From Microbacterium sp. (GTDB lineage: Bacteria > Actinomycetota > Actinomycetes > Actinomycetales > Microbacteriaceae): a stretch of 64,000 nt of DNA. The translations under genes and the position numbers were made by a program. The stretch covers positions 248,001-312,000 of the forward strand of contig NZ_JAPSLI010000004.1 of NCBI RefSeq assembly GCF_031180975.1, in the 5' to 3' direction. The stretch's first letter is position 1; the number at the start of each line of letters is the position of its first letter. Below the pieces are notes generated by a model. It was not told the origin of the DNA and searched no databases. It worked only from the letters and a program-made list of their open reading frames with translations. Of this stretch, positions 18,995-28,871 are shown piece by piece.

Positions 18995-19975
18995 TCAGCC
19001 GACCAGCGCCCAGTAGACGAACGCGGCGTAGCCGAGGGCTGTCAGCGAGGTGAGTCCCAGCGCGATCACGAGTTCGCGCGGCTGCCGGTAGGTCCACACG
19101 ATGAGGATGGCCGGGATGCCGGCGAGCAGCGCCAGCAGCGACATCCACGCGATCGGGTAGAGCAGCGCGAACCACACCGCGAACACGAACGGCACGATGA
19201 CGAACAGGGTGAAGAGCAGCTGCGTGGCCCGCTTGCCGATCAGCACGGTCAGGGTGCGCTTACCGACCGCGCGGTCCTGGTCGATGTCGCGCAGGTTGTT
19301 GGCGAGCAGCACCGCGCACGCGAAGAGTCCCGCGGCGACGGCGCCGAGCCAGGCCTCCAGCGGCAGCGCGAACGCCTGCACCCAGGTGGTGCCGAGCGTG
19401 GCGACGAGTCCGAAGAACACGAACACGAACACCTCGCCGAGGGCGTTGTACCCGTACGGCCGTTTGCCGCCGGTGTAGAACCAGGCGGCGACGATGCACG
19501 TGGCGCCGACCGCCAGCATCCACCACTGCTGGGTGCGGACGACGATGGCCAACCCTGCCAACGCGGCGAGCGCGAAGAAGGCCAGCGCGACGATCAGGAC
19601 CCGTTTGGCCGGGACCCGGCCCGAGGCGGTGAGGCGGGCGGGGCCGACCCGGTCGGCGTCGGTGCCGCGGATGCCGTCACTGTAGTCGTTGGCGAAGTTC
19701 ACGCCGATCTGCAGCAGCACGGCGACGGCGAGGCAGGCCAGTGCGATGACCCAGTGCAGGTTGCGATCGACCACCTGCGCCGCGCCGGTGCCGAGCACCA
19801 CGGGAGCGACGGCCAGGGGGAGCGTGCGCAGCCGCGCGGCGCCGATCCAGTCCTTCGCGGTGACCGGCTCGCGGGTCGTGGTGGTCGGGCGCTTCGCCGG
19901 GTTGCCTACCGGTCGCCGGGATGCGCTTCCGCCGCTGCGCCGCTTCGCCTTCTTCTGCTTCGAGGATGCTGCCAC
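18995..19975 (-). CDS. menA: 1,4-dihydroxy-2-naphthoate polyprenyltransferase
   Basis: UbiA family: NFANDYSDGIRGTDADRVGPARLTASG; NNLRDIDQDRAVGKRTLTVLIG. Confidence 0.93.
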   Translation of the reverse strand: MAASSKQKKAKRRSGGSASRRPVGNPAKRPTTTTREPVTAKDWIGAARLRTLPLAVAPVVLGTGAAQVVDRNLHWVIALACLAVAVLLQIGVNFANDYSDGIRGTDADRVGPARLTASGRVPAKRVLIVALAFFALAALAGLAIVVRTQQWWMLAVGATCIVAAWFYTGGKRPYGYNALGEVFVFVFFGLVATLGTTWVQAFALPLEAWLGAVAAGLFACAVLLANNLRDIDQDRAVGKRTLTVLIGKRATQLLFTLFVIVPFVFAVWFALLYPIAWMSLLALLAGIPAILIVWTYRQPRELVIALGLTSLTALGYAAFVYWALVG

Positions 19976-20053
19976 GCAGGCATCCTAGCGAGCGCGGCGA
20001 TGAGGGATCCGGCGGGTGGCGGCGGGGCGCAGCGTGCGGCGGCGGGCGCAGCA

Positions 20054-20103
20054 TGGGAGCCGAAGTCCGGTGGGAACGCCCCGGAACCTGCCTTCGGCTC
20101 CCA
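20054..20103. repeat. Inverted repeat TGGGAGCCGAAG...CTTCGGCTCCCA
   Basis: 12-bp perfect arms 20054-20065 / 20092-20103 between the lrp-like stop and menA start; could be a terminator or repeat element. Confidence 0.6.
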
Positions 20104-20153
20104 CGACACGCGGACGCCTGGAAGCGGGCGCGCGGATGCCAGGCGGCTGAGCG

Positions 20154-20606
20154 CTACTTCCCCACGGGGATGATCGGGCGGTGCTCGTAGTAGGTCTGCA
20201 GCACGACCGTGGTGCGAGTGCTGACGTTCGCAGCGAGACGGATGTCGCGCACCAGTTCCTCGAGGGCGCGCGGCGACGGCACCCGCACGAACAGCATGTA
20301 GCTCGCGTTCCCGGCGATGGAGTGGCAGGCTTCGATCGCCTCCAGATGCTCCAGCAGTTCCGGGGCATTGTCGGGCTGCGCCGGGTCCAGCGGGGTGATC
20401 TCGATGAACGCGGACAGCGGCGTCCCCACCTGCTCGGGGTCGAGCATCGCCCGGTACCCCGCGATGACGCCGCGCGTCTCCAGCCGCTTGAGGCGGGACT
20501 GCACGGCCGACACCGAAAGGCCGACGGCCTCGGACAGCTGCGCGAGCGTGGCCCGCCCGTCGCGGGAGAGCGCGGTGAGGATGGCGCGGTCGACAGAATC
20601 GTCCAT
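20154..20606 (-). CDS. Lrp/AsnC family transcriptional regulator
   Basis: MDDSVDRAILTALSRDGRATLAQLSEAVGLSVSAVQSRLKRLETRGVIAGYRAMLDPEQVG. Confidence 0.93.
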   Translation of the reverse strand: MDDSVDRAILTALSRDGRATLAQLSEAVGLSVSAVQSRLKRLETRGVIAGYRAMLDPEQVGTPLSAFIEITPLDPAQPDNAPELLEHLEAIEACHSIAGNASYMLFVRVPSPRALEELVRDIRLAANVSTRTTVVLQTYYEHRPIIPVGK

Positions 20607-20640
20607 GCATGGAATAATATCGGATACATCCACTGAACGC

Positions 20641-20653
20641 CGGAAATTTTCCG
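20641..20653. promoter_or_regulatory. Palindrome CGGAAATTTTCCG, candidate operator
   Basis: Perfect AT-centred palindrome in the lrp/DUF6421 divergent intergenic region. Confidence 0.5.
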
Positions 20654-20677
20654 CTTACCTCACGATCGGAGGGTCCG

Positions 20678-22105
20678 ATGTCCATCATCACCAGCAACCA
20701 GGCCATCATCGGCGAGCCCGAGGTCGTCGAGGACGCCTCCACCGCTGAGAACTCCGCCGCCTGGGCGCAGCTCAAGGCTGCGGCGATCGCGATCCGCGAA
20801 CTGCAGGTGAAGGACGGCTCGATCCCTGACGCCGAGCATCACGACAGGGCTCGTGAGCTCGTTGCCGCGATCACCTCCGGCATCCGCGCCCTGGCCCCCG
20901 CCTTCCCGCACGACGCCGAGTACCTCACCGCGTCGATCGCCGATTTCGACCGCTGGGCCGCCGAGGGCTTCGGCGTTCCGGACTTCCTCGACTCGCTGGT
21001 GGCGTTCCAGCCGCAGCAGCACCGCATCGACGGCATCCGACACCTCGTCGTGTTCCCGATGTACACCCAGAACGGCTCCAGCGACCGTCTCGTCGAGGCG
21101 CTGATCGTCGAGACGATCTGGCCGGAGTTCATCGCGGCGCTCGAAGCCGGCGACTACGGCAACAAGCTGTTCGTCTCGCTGCGCCTGGTGGACTTCACGC
21201 CCGGCTACGACACCAACTCGGCGGTGCTGTTCCCCGAGACCGTGGCGATGCGCGAGATCCCATCGTTCACCTGGGGCGCGATCTTCCAGGACCGCGAGGC
21301 TGCGCGCTACCGTCGCGTCGTCCGAGCGGCATCCGAGATCACCAACCTGGAGCTGCCCGAGCGCGCCGCCGCGATGCTCGACGACCAGAAGCTCGCCGAG
21401 CGTGCGTTCGTGATGTGGGACATCATCCACGACCGCACCCACATGCGCGGCGACCTGCCGTTCGACCCGTTCATGATCAAGCAGCGGATGCCGTTCTTCC
21501 TGTACTCCCTCGAGGAGATGCGCTGCGACATGACCGCGTTCCGCGAGTCGGTGAAGATCCAGCGCGCGCTGACCGCACGCGTCGAGGCGGGTGAGGAGCT
21601 CACCCCGGCCGAGCAGGAGATGCTCGAGCACGCGCCTCTCGTGCAGTACGCCGTGATCTTCGACCGGATCTTCCGCTTCGCGATCACCGGCAACCGCGTC
21701 CGCAACTACGACGCGGTCGGCGGTCAGCTGCTGTTCGCGTGGCTGCACCAGCGCGGCGTGCTGCACTGGACCGACACCGCCCTCGCGTTCGACTGGGAGA
21801 ACGTGCCCGACGCGGTCGTCGCCCTCGGCGACGCGATCGACGACCTGTACTGGCACTCGATCGACCGCCCGAAGGTGGCGCACTGGCTCGCGGCCTACGA
21901 CCTGGTGCGCAGCGTCCTGACCCCGCACCCCGCCTCGAAGTGGGCGCGCGGCCTGAGCGACGAGATCCTCGCGGGCGCCCCGAAGGGGTACACCGACGCG
22001 GTCATGGACGACGAGTTCCCGCTGTCGATGTTCTTCGAGACCCTCGACAAGAAGATGAAGCCGGTCATCGAGTCGACCGTCGGCATCCGCGGCACCGATG
22101 ACTGA
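20678..22105 (+). CDS. DUF6421 family protein
   Basis: 475 aa; ...DSLVAFQPQQHRIDGIRHLVVFPMYTQNGSSDRLVEALIVETIWPEF...; long soluble protein of unknown function. Confidence 0.8.
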   Translation: MSIITSNQAIIGEPEVVEDASTAENSAAWAQLKAAAIAIRELQVKDGSIPDAEHHDRARELVAAITSGIRALAPAFPHDAEYLTASIADFDRWAAEGFGVPDFLDSLVAFQPQQHRIDGIRHLVVFPMYTQNGSSDRLVEALIVETIWPEFIAALEAGDYGNKLFVSLRLVDFTPGYDTNSAVLFPETVAMREIPSFTWGAIFQDREAARYRRVVRAASEITNLELPERAAAMLDDQKLAERAFVMWDIIHDRTHMRGDLPFDPFMIKQRMPFFLYSLEEMRCDMTAFRESVKIQRALTARVEAGEELTPAEQEMLEHAPLVQYAVIFDRIFRFAITGNRVRNYDAVGGQLLFAWLHQRGVLHWTDTALAFDWENVPDAVVALGDAIDDLYWHSIDRPKVAHWLAAYDLVRSVLTPHPASKWARGLSDEILAGAPKGYTDAVMDDEFPLSMFFETLDKKMKPVIESTVGIRGTDD

Positions 22106-22745
22106 CAGCCGTCTCGCCGGTCGCACCGTCGTCCTCGCCGGGGCGACGAGCGCGGCCGGCCTGGCGACGACCCGCGCGCTGGTTGCGGCCGGCGCGCGGG
22201 TCGTCGCGACAGGACGTTCCTACGAGCGGCTCGCGCCGCTGACGGATGCCGGCGCGCAGACCGAAGTCGCGGATGCGACCTCACTCGCCGAGATGTCCGC
22301 CCTCGCCGAGCGCCTCGGCGCCGTCGACGGCGTACTCCCCCTGGTCGGCGGGTGGCGCGGCGGTGGGGGCCTGGCCGGGCAGACCGACGAGGACTTCGCC
22401 GCGCTGCTGCCGGCGCTCCAGGCGGTCCGCGCCACGAGCAGGGCCTTCGACGCGGCGCTGAAGGCAGCGGATGCCGGACGCTTCGCGATCGTCTCCTCGA
22501 CCACCGTGGAGCGACCGCTCGCGGGCGGCGCGAACTACACCGCCGTGAAGGCGGCCAGCGAGGCGTGGGCCCGCGCCGTCGCGCAGGGCTTCGCGAAGGC
22601 CGCGCGCGATGCCGGTGAGCCGCTGCGCGCGGCATCCGTCGTGCTGCGGGTCAAGGCGCTCGACCCCGACGCGCTCGCCGCCGCCGTGGTCTCGCTGTGG
22701 GACACGGATGCCGGAGAGCTGAACGACCGGGTGATCACCCTCTGA
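22098..22745 (+). CDS. SDR family oxidoreductase
   Basis: Overlaps the upstream gene by 8 bp; VVLAGATSAAGLATTRALVAAGARVVATGR; NYTAVKAASEAWARAVA (YxxxK). Confidence 0.85.
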   Translation: MTDSRLAGRTVVLAGATSAAGLATTRALVAAGARVVATGRSYERLAPLTDAGAQTEVADATSLAEMSALAERLGAVDGVLPLVGGWRGGGGLAGQTDEDFAALLPALQAVRATSRAFDAALKAADAGRFAIVSSTTVERPLAGGANYTAVKAASEAWARAVAQGFAKAARDAGEPLRAASVVLRVKALDPDALAAAVVSLWDTDAGELNDRVITL

Positions 22746-22767
22746 CCACTAGGGCGCCGACCACCCG

Positions 22768-23370
22768 TCAGAGTTCCAGCCGCATGACGACCCGGCGCAC
22801 GGTCGGGCGGCTCACCTCGGTGAACCCGGCCGCCGCGAACGGGCCGACGGCGCCCACGTTCATCTCACCCCAGGTGACCTTGGCGCCTCCCGTGAGCATG
22901 GGATAGCCCTCGATCGCACGGGCGCCGCGGGAGCGCGCATGCTCGACCGCGCCGGCGATGAGCGGGTAGCTCAGACCGCGCCCGCGGAATCCCGGCCTGA
23001 CGATGAGGCACGGGATGGCCCACACCGCGTCGTCGTCCTTGTCCTCCGAGCGCCCCAGCCACGGCACCGGCGACCCGCGCAGCCGGGCGTACACGCTGCG
23101 GCGGTCGACCGCGCACCAGCCGACCGGTTCGTCGTCGAGGTAGGCGACGACGCCGATGGTGTCCTCGGTGCGCGGATCGTCGCACCCGAGCTCGTTGCGG
23201 AACAGGGCCGCGCGCTCTTCCTCGGGCATGTGCCACCAGTCGCCGTCGCCGAGCCGCTGACGTTCGCACTGACAGCGGCGGGCGGTGCCGGTGAGGATCG
23301 TCTGCAGATGGTCCCACGGCACGCGGTTCGCCGCGACGACACGCACGCGCGTGTCAATCGCCTCATCCAC
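22768..23370 (-). CDS. GNAT family N-acetyltransferase
   Basis: Likely GTG start 23368-23370 (VDEAIDTRVRVVAANRVPWDHLQ...); VWAIPCLIVRPGFRGRGLSYPLIAGAVEHARSRGA. Confidence 0.85.
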   Translation of the reverse strand: MDEAIDTRVRVVAANRVPWDHLQTILTGTARRCQCERQRLGDGDWWHMPEEERAALFRNELGCDDPRTEDTIGVVAYLDDEPVGWCAVDRRSVYARLRGSPVPWLGRSEDKDDDAVWAIPCLIVRPGFRGRGLSYPLIAGAVEHARSRGARAIEGYPMLTGGAKVTWGEMNVGAVGPFAAAGFTEVSRPTVRRVVMRLEL

Positions 23371-24899
23371 GGGCGGCGTCGGGGTCGTTCGCGTCGTCGG
23401 GCGCCTCAGCACGGCGCGGTTCCGCGAACCCGCCCCGTGCTGTGACCGGGTCGGGCAGGGCGGGTGGAGCCTCCTGCTCCGGTGTTGCAGCGGCTCCGGC
23501 ATCCGCTCCCCCGCCCTCTTCCGGTGCGGGTTCGGGCGCGCGGGCGTACAGGTCGCTCAACTTCCGGTACGAGCGGGTGAAGAAGGCGAGCACCGCCGCC
23601 ACGACGATGACGATCCCGGCGAAGAAGCAGATCAGCGCGATGCCCCGCGTCTCACCGCCGCCGAGCAGCCAGCCCCACTGCCGTTGACCCGCCTCGCCCT
23701 TCATGTACGGGATGATCAAGAACTCGGCGATCGGAGCGATCAGGAACGCCGTCACGGGAGCTGCGGCCGCCTCCATCGCCGCGGCGACGCCGAACACCCG
23801 CCCCTGGCGTTCGAACGGGACGACCCGCTGGATGATCGTCTGCTCCGCCGCCTCGGCCGGCGGGATGAGGGTCATGTACATCCACATACCGACCACGAAG
23901 AGCGGCCACCATTCCCGGATCATGAAGAGCGACCCGAGCACACCCATCGCGATCACCACGAACAGCAGGGTGCGCACCGGCTTCTTGCCGAGGCCGAACC
24001 TCGCCACCAGTGCGCCGCCGATGAGGAACCCGGTCGACGAGAACGCCAGCGCGAACCCCCACAGCTGCGCGTTGAACAGGGTCAGGCCGTACGGGTCCAT
24101 CAGCGCCATGTAGACGCCGCCGATGAGGTTGTTGAACGTGGAGAAGATGATCAGCGCGAACAGGCCGGGCGCCAGGCGGATGGCGCGCACGCTGCCGTGG
24201 AAGTCGAGGGCGCTGGGGGCGTCGGGGTCGGGCTGCGGCTTGTCCTCGGGGATCCGGATGAACAGCAGATGCGCGAACGTCAGGCCCATCGCCGCGATCG
24301 CGATCACCAGCGTCCAGCCCATGCCGAGGAAGCCGATGGACAGGCCGGAGAACACGCTCGTCACCAGGAATGCGATGCCCTGCACGGTGCCGACGAGGCC
24401 GTTGGCGTTCGCGTGGCGCTCCTCGGGGATGAGCAGGGTGACGGTCGTGGACAGTGCGATGTTGCGCAGCTGCTCGATCACCCCGCCGAACAGGATGACG
24501 CCGGAGAACAGCCAGAACCAGGGGGCACCCAGATCGAGCAGTGCCGATTCCGGCTGCCACAGGTACATGCCTCCGGCGACCGCGAAAGCGCCCGCGGACA
24601 CCAGGCTCGACAGCAGCATCACGGTGTGCTTGCGATTGCGGTCGACGATCGTGCCGAACACCATCGAGAAGAAGGCGACGAACAGCATGTAGGCGCCGCC
24701 GATGATGCCCGTCGCGAGCACCGACTGCGTCTCGATGTACACCCAGAACGTCAGGGCGAACCAGAGGAAGCTGGTCGTCACGTTCGCGATGAGCGTGTTG
24801 ACCAGGACGTTCGTGAACGCCCGGGTGGCGCGCGGATCACCCGGGATCACCGCGCCCGCATCGGCGCTGTCCGCACGTGGAGAACCAGCTGTGTCCATC
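23363..24899 (-). CDS. MFS transporter
   Basis: 12-TM-like; start at MDTAGSPRAD (24897-24899) preferred over the longer ORF. Confidence 0.88.
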
Positions 24900-25001
24900 A
24901 CGGATCCGAGCGTAATCACCGCCTCCGACATCCGACAGGGGCACCTCTCGGCAGCCTGTCTGCGGGCGGGCAGCGGCCCTCTCAGGCAATAGGCTTGTTC
25001 G

Positions 25002-26069
25002 GTGAGCGTTCTGCATGACACCGCCGTCCGAGGCTTCGCATCCGACAACTATTCCGGCATCCATCCCGAGGTCCTCGCCGCGATCGCGGCGGCCAACGAC
25101 GGCCACCAGGTCGCATATGGGGAGGATGTCTACACCGCCCGCCTGCAGGAGGTGTTCCAGCAGCATTTCGGCGAGGGCGTGCAGGCCTTCCCGGTCTTCA
25201 ACGGCACCGGAGCCAACGTCACCGGCCTGCAGTCGATGCTCCCGCGCTGGGGCGCGGTGATCTCGGCATCCAGCGCCCACATCAACGTCGACGAGGGGGG
25301 CGCTCCAGAGCGCATCGGCGGCTTCAAGCTGCTCACCGTCGCGACCGAGGACGGCAAGCTCACCCCGGAGCTGATCGACCAGGAGGCGTGGGGCTGGGGC
25401 GACGAGCACCGCGCGCAGCCGCTGGTCGTCTCGATCACCCAGTCGACCGAGCTGGGCACCCTGTACACCGCCGACGAGATCCGTGCGATCGCGGACCACG
25501 CGCATGAGCGCGGCATGAAGCTGCACCTCGACGGCGCACGCCTGTCGAACGCGGCCGCGGCCCTCGATCTCCCGCTTCGCGCGTTCACCCGCGACGCCGG
25601 CGTCGACGTGCTCAGCTTCGGCGGCACCAAGAACGGCGCCATGCTCGGCGAGGCGATCGTGGTGCTGAACCCCGAGGCGTCCGACGGCCTGATCTACTCC
25701 CGCAAGTTCAACATGCAGCTCTCCTCGAAGATGCGCTTCGTGTCGGCGCAGTTGATCGCGCTGCTCGAGGGCGACCTGTGGCTGCGCAACGCGCGGCACG
25801 CCAACGCGATGGCGCAGCGACTGCGGGCCTCGATCGAGCGCGGGATCGCCGACGGCAGCATCCGCGGCGTCGCCTTCACGCAGCCGACGCAGTCGAACGG
25901 CGTGTTCGCCACGCTGCCCGACGGCGTCGCCGACCGCCTGCGCGAGGCGTTCCGCTTCTACGACTGGGATGCCGCACGCAACGAAGTGCGCTGGATGTGC
26001 TCGTTCGACACGCAGGAGTCCGACGTCGACGCATTCGTCGCGGAGCTCTCTCGCCTGACGACCGCCTGA
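25002..26069 (+). CDS. Low-specificity threonine aldolase/beta-eliminating lyase
   Basis: GTG start; VRGFASDNYSGIHPEVLAAIAAANDGHQVAYGEDVYTARLQE; FGGTKNGAMLGEAIV PLP-lysine motif. Confidence 0.92.
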   Translation: MSVLHDTAVRGFASDNYSGIHPEVLAAIAAANDGHQVAYGEDVYTARLQEVFQQHFGEGVQAFPVFNGTGANVTGLQSMLPRWGAVISASSAHINVDEGGAPERIGGFKLLTVATEDGKLTPELIDQEAWGWGDEHRAQPLVVSITQSTELGTLYTADEIRAIADHAHERGMKLHLDGARLSNAAAALDLPLRAFTRDAGVDVLSFGGTKNGAMLGEAIVVLNPEASDGLIYSRKFNMQLSSKMRFVSAQLIALLEGDLWLRNARHANAMAQRLRASIERGIADGSIRGVAFTQPTQSNGVFATLPDGVADRLREAFRFYDWDAARNEVRWMCSFDTQESDVDAFVAELSRLTTA

Positions 26070-26087
26070 GCCTCGCGGCTGGGGCGC

Positions 26088-26190
26088 CGACACCCCGACT
26101 TACCGCCGACACCCCGCGTTGCACGCATTCGCAACCCGGGGTGTCGGTGCGTAGGCGGGGTGTCAGCGCTCATGTCGAGGTGTCAGTGCG
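26088..26190. repeat. GACACCCCG-type nested palindromic repeat, copy 1
   Basis: CCGACACCCCGcGTTGC-N-GCAACcCGGGGTGTCGG hairpin nested in ACACCCCG...CGGGGTGT; contains the M3 peptidase stop codon; same-orientation copy at 28118. Confidence 0.85.
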
Positions 26191-28090
26191 CCCCGAGCCA
26201 CTCCCGGTAGGCATCGACCGCGAACGGGCGTCCGAGGAACGACTCCACGAGATCGGCGGCGTCGCGGCTGCCCCCTGGTTCGAGGATCTGGCGTCGGTAG
26301 CGGGTGGCGGATGCCGGATCCATGAGCCCCCGGAAGCCGGTCAGCAGGTCGCGCGCGATCACGAGGCTCCACTGGTACGTGTAATAGCACGAGCCGTACT
26401 CGGTCAGGTGCCCGAACGCCGCGTAGGTGTGCGCGCCGTCGAGCCGCGCGACCGGCGTCGACACGGCGTACCAGTGCTCGGTCGCCGCGGCCAGGTCGGC
26501 GGGACGGTCCATGTGCAGCTGGTAGGAGACGCGCGCGTGCCCGAGCTGTGTGCGCACCAGCAGCGCGCGCCCGAACGCGTCGGCCTCGCGCATCCGCTCG
26601 ACGAGGTCGGCCGGAATCGGCTTTCCCGCCTCGTCGCGGGCGAACGTGGCGAGCACACCGGCGTCCCACACCCATTCCTCGAGCATCTGGCTGGGTGTCT
26701 CACTGAAGTCCCACTCCGTCGCGATGCCGGAGAAATCCACCCACTCCTGATCGCCGCCGAGGATATCGTGCACGAGGTGGCCGAACTCGTGGAAGAACGT
26801 CTGCACCTGCCGATGCTCCATCAGTCCGCGCGGGAAGTTGCACACCAGGGCCGCTTCGGGCAGCACCCGCCCGCGCACACCGGGCGCGAGCGGGAAGCTT
26901 GCCGCGTGGTTGAACTTGCCCTCCCGCGGATGCAGGTCGAGATGGACCCGTCCGATCCGGGTGCCGGCGCGGACGACGTCGAAGCTGCGCACATCGTCAT
27001 GCCAGGCGGGATCCGACGACGGCACGTACGCGATATCGAACAGCCTGCCAGTGATGTCGAGCAGCCCGGTCAGCACCCGTTCGAAGTGCAGGTACCGACG
27101 CACCTCCTGCGCGTCGACGGCGAAACGCTCGTCGTGCAACCGTTCCAGCAGGTAGTGCTGATCGGCCGTCGTCACCGATTCAGCGTCCGGCTCGTCTTCA
27201 CGCAGCCGCTCCAGCAGCAGCACGTACTCGACCTCCGACGCCTGACGCGACGCCTCGTCCACCTCGTCGAGGAAGGACGCGATGCAGGCGGCCGACCCGA
27301 CCATCAGGGTCTCGGTCTGGTAGTCCGGCCAGCTTGCGTACCCGAGCAGCTGGGCACGCTGTCGCCGCACCTCAAGCAGTTCGGAGAGCACCTCGTCGTT
27401 CGCCGGCCACGCCAGGTCGGCGTGTGCGCGGCGCATCACGATGCGGGCGGCGCGGTCGCGGGCGTAGGTCATCACCGTGATGACATCGATCGCGTCGGTC
27501 GAGAGTGCCACCAGCCCGTCGTCGCCGATCGGATGCTGCGCGATGAAGTCCTCGGGGAGTCCGGCCAGAGACTCCCGGGCGACCCGGATCTCGCGGCGCC
27601 CCTCGCGGATGTTCCGCGCGAACGCGAGGCAGAGTTCGCTGTCGCGCGCGGCCAGGTCGCGGGCTCGTCGCCGGGTGGCCTCATCGCGGTCCGCCGCGCC
27701 CCGGCGGAATTCGCGCAGGATGCGTTCGCGCAAGCGTGCGGCATCCGCGTCCAACCCGTCCGGGTCGGCCGCTGTGAAGACGGCCGCGATTTCGGCATCC
27801 GCCAACAGAGCGGCGGCGGCGTCCTTGGCGGCTGCGACCGCCTTCTCGGCCGCGGCGCGCACACCGGGATCGGGATGCACTTCGCACAGCACGTCGGCCT
27901 CGTCGCGGGCGCGGCGCAGCTCGATCTGCAGGTCGTTCCACAGTGAAAGGATCTGCAGGGTCGTGCGCGTGGCGCCGTCTGTGAGCTGTACGGCGAGCGC
28001 GGCGGCTCGCTCCAGACGCTCGGAGACCCGGGTGTTCACGAAATCGAGCCAGTCGGCGGGGGCGGTGGGGAAGGCGATCGGGTCGGTCAC
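26183..28090 (-). CDS. M3 family metallopeptidase
   Basis: GTG start at 28088-28090 (VTDPIAFPTAPADW...); FFHEFGHLVHDILGG zinc-binding HExxH-like motif (HEFGH). Confidence 0.92.
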   Translation of the reverse strand: MTDPIAFPTAPADWLDFVNTRVSERLERAAALAVQLTDGATRTTLQILSLWNDLQIELRRARDEADVLCEVHPDPGVRAAAEKAVAAAKDAAAALLADAEIAAVFTAADPDGLDADAARLRERILREFRRGAADRDEATRRRARDLAARDSELCLAFARNIREGRREIRVARESLAGLPEDFIAQHPIGDDGLVALSTDAIDVITVMTYARDRAARIVMRRAHADLAWPANDEVLSELLEVRRQRAQLLGYASWPDYQTETLMVGSAACIASFLDEVDEASRQASEVEYVLLLERLREDEPDAESVTTADQHYLLERLHDERFAVDAQEVRRYLHFERVLTGLLDITGRLFDIAYVPSSDPAWHDDVRSFDVVRAGTRIGRVHLDLHPREGKFNHAASFPLAPGVRGRVLPEAALVCNFPRGLMEHRQVQTFFHEFGHLVHDILGGDQEWVDFSGIATEWDFSETPSQMLEEWVWDAGVLATFARDEAGKPIPADLVERMREADAFGRALLVRTQLGHARVSYQLHMDRPADLAAATEHWYAVSTPVARLDGAHTYAAFGHLTEYGSCYYTYQWSLVIARDLLTGFRGLMDPASATRYRRQILEPGGSRDAADLVESFLGRPFAVDAYREWLGAH

Positions 28091-28117
28091 CCGCCCGAGC
28101 CTAGGCGACTGCGGTGT

Positions 28118-28220
28118 CGACACCCCGACTTACCGCCGACACCCCGCGTTTCACGCGTTCGCAACCCGGGGTTTCCGCGCGTAGGCGGGGTGTCAGCGCT
28201 CATGCCGGGGTGTCAGGGCG
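28118..28220. repeat. GACACCCCG-type nested palindromic repeat, copy 2
   Basis: Gapless alignment to 26088-26190 at offset 2030 with about 8 mismatches counted by eye. Confidence 0.85.
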
Positions 28221-28239
28221 CCGGGAGCCGTCCCGCGAT

Positions 28240-28827
28240 CTACCGGAGCAGGCCGAGGTGCGCGAGCGCCTGCCGAAGCAGTGTGCCGCGGCCGCCCTCC
28301 ATCTCGGCGGAAACCGCGTCGGACCCCGCCTCCTCGGGAGAGAACCAGGTGACCTCGAGCGCATCCTGCCGCGGTTCGCACGTGCCGGTGACCGGGACGA
28401 TGAACGCGAGCGACACCGCATGCTGACGGTCGTCGTGGTAGGCACTCACGCCGGGGATCGGGAAGTACTCGGCGACCGCGAACGGCACCGGCGCGGGCGG
28501 CAGCAGCGGGAACGCCATCGGGCCGAGGTCGTTCTCGACGTGACGGAACAGGGCGTCGCGGATCGTCTCGCCATAGCGCACGCGGCCCGACACGACCGTG
28601 CGAGTCATCTCCCCGAGCGGCGTCGAGCGCAGCAGCGCACCCACCGCGGTGACCTGACCCGATCCGTCGGTGCGCACCGGGATCGCCTCGACGTACAGCA
28701 TCGGCAACCGGCGCCGCGCCTCCTCGAGCTCGATGTCGCTCAGCCACGCCGGGTTCGACTGGCTGGCGGGCACGTCGTCGAAGCCGAAGTCGCCGTCCGG
28801 GTCGGGGTCGGGGGTGCGCACGGTCAT
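28240..28827 (-). CDS. NUDIX hydrolase family protein (DUF4916-like)
   Basis: 195 aa; YVEAIPVRTDGSGQVTAVGALLRSTPLGEMTRTVVSGRVRYGETIRDALFRHVENDLG. Confidence 0.8.
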   Translation of the reverse strand: MTVRTPDPDPDGDFGFDDVPASQSNPAWLSDIELEEARRRLPMLYVEAIPVRTDGSGQVTAVGALLRSTPLGEMTRTVVSGRVRYGETIRDALFRHVENDLGPMAFPLLPPAPVPFAVAEYFPIPGVSAYHDDRQHAVSLAFIVPVTGTCEPRQDALEVTWFSPEEAGSDAVSAEMEGGRGTLLRQALAHLGLLR

Positions 28828-28871
28828 GGGTCCTTTCTATCAGCGTCCCCGGTCGCTGGCAGGATGAAGGA

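Noticed and set aside
19906-20775. 289-aa minus-strand ORF overlapping lrp and menA
   Set aside because: Conflicts with the Lrp frame and the intergenic hairpin; low-complexity frame.
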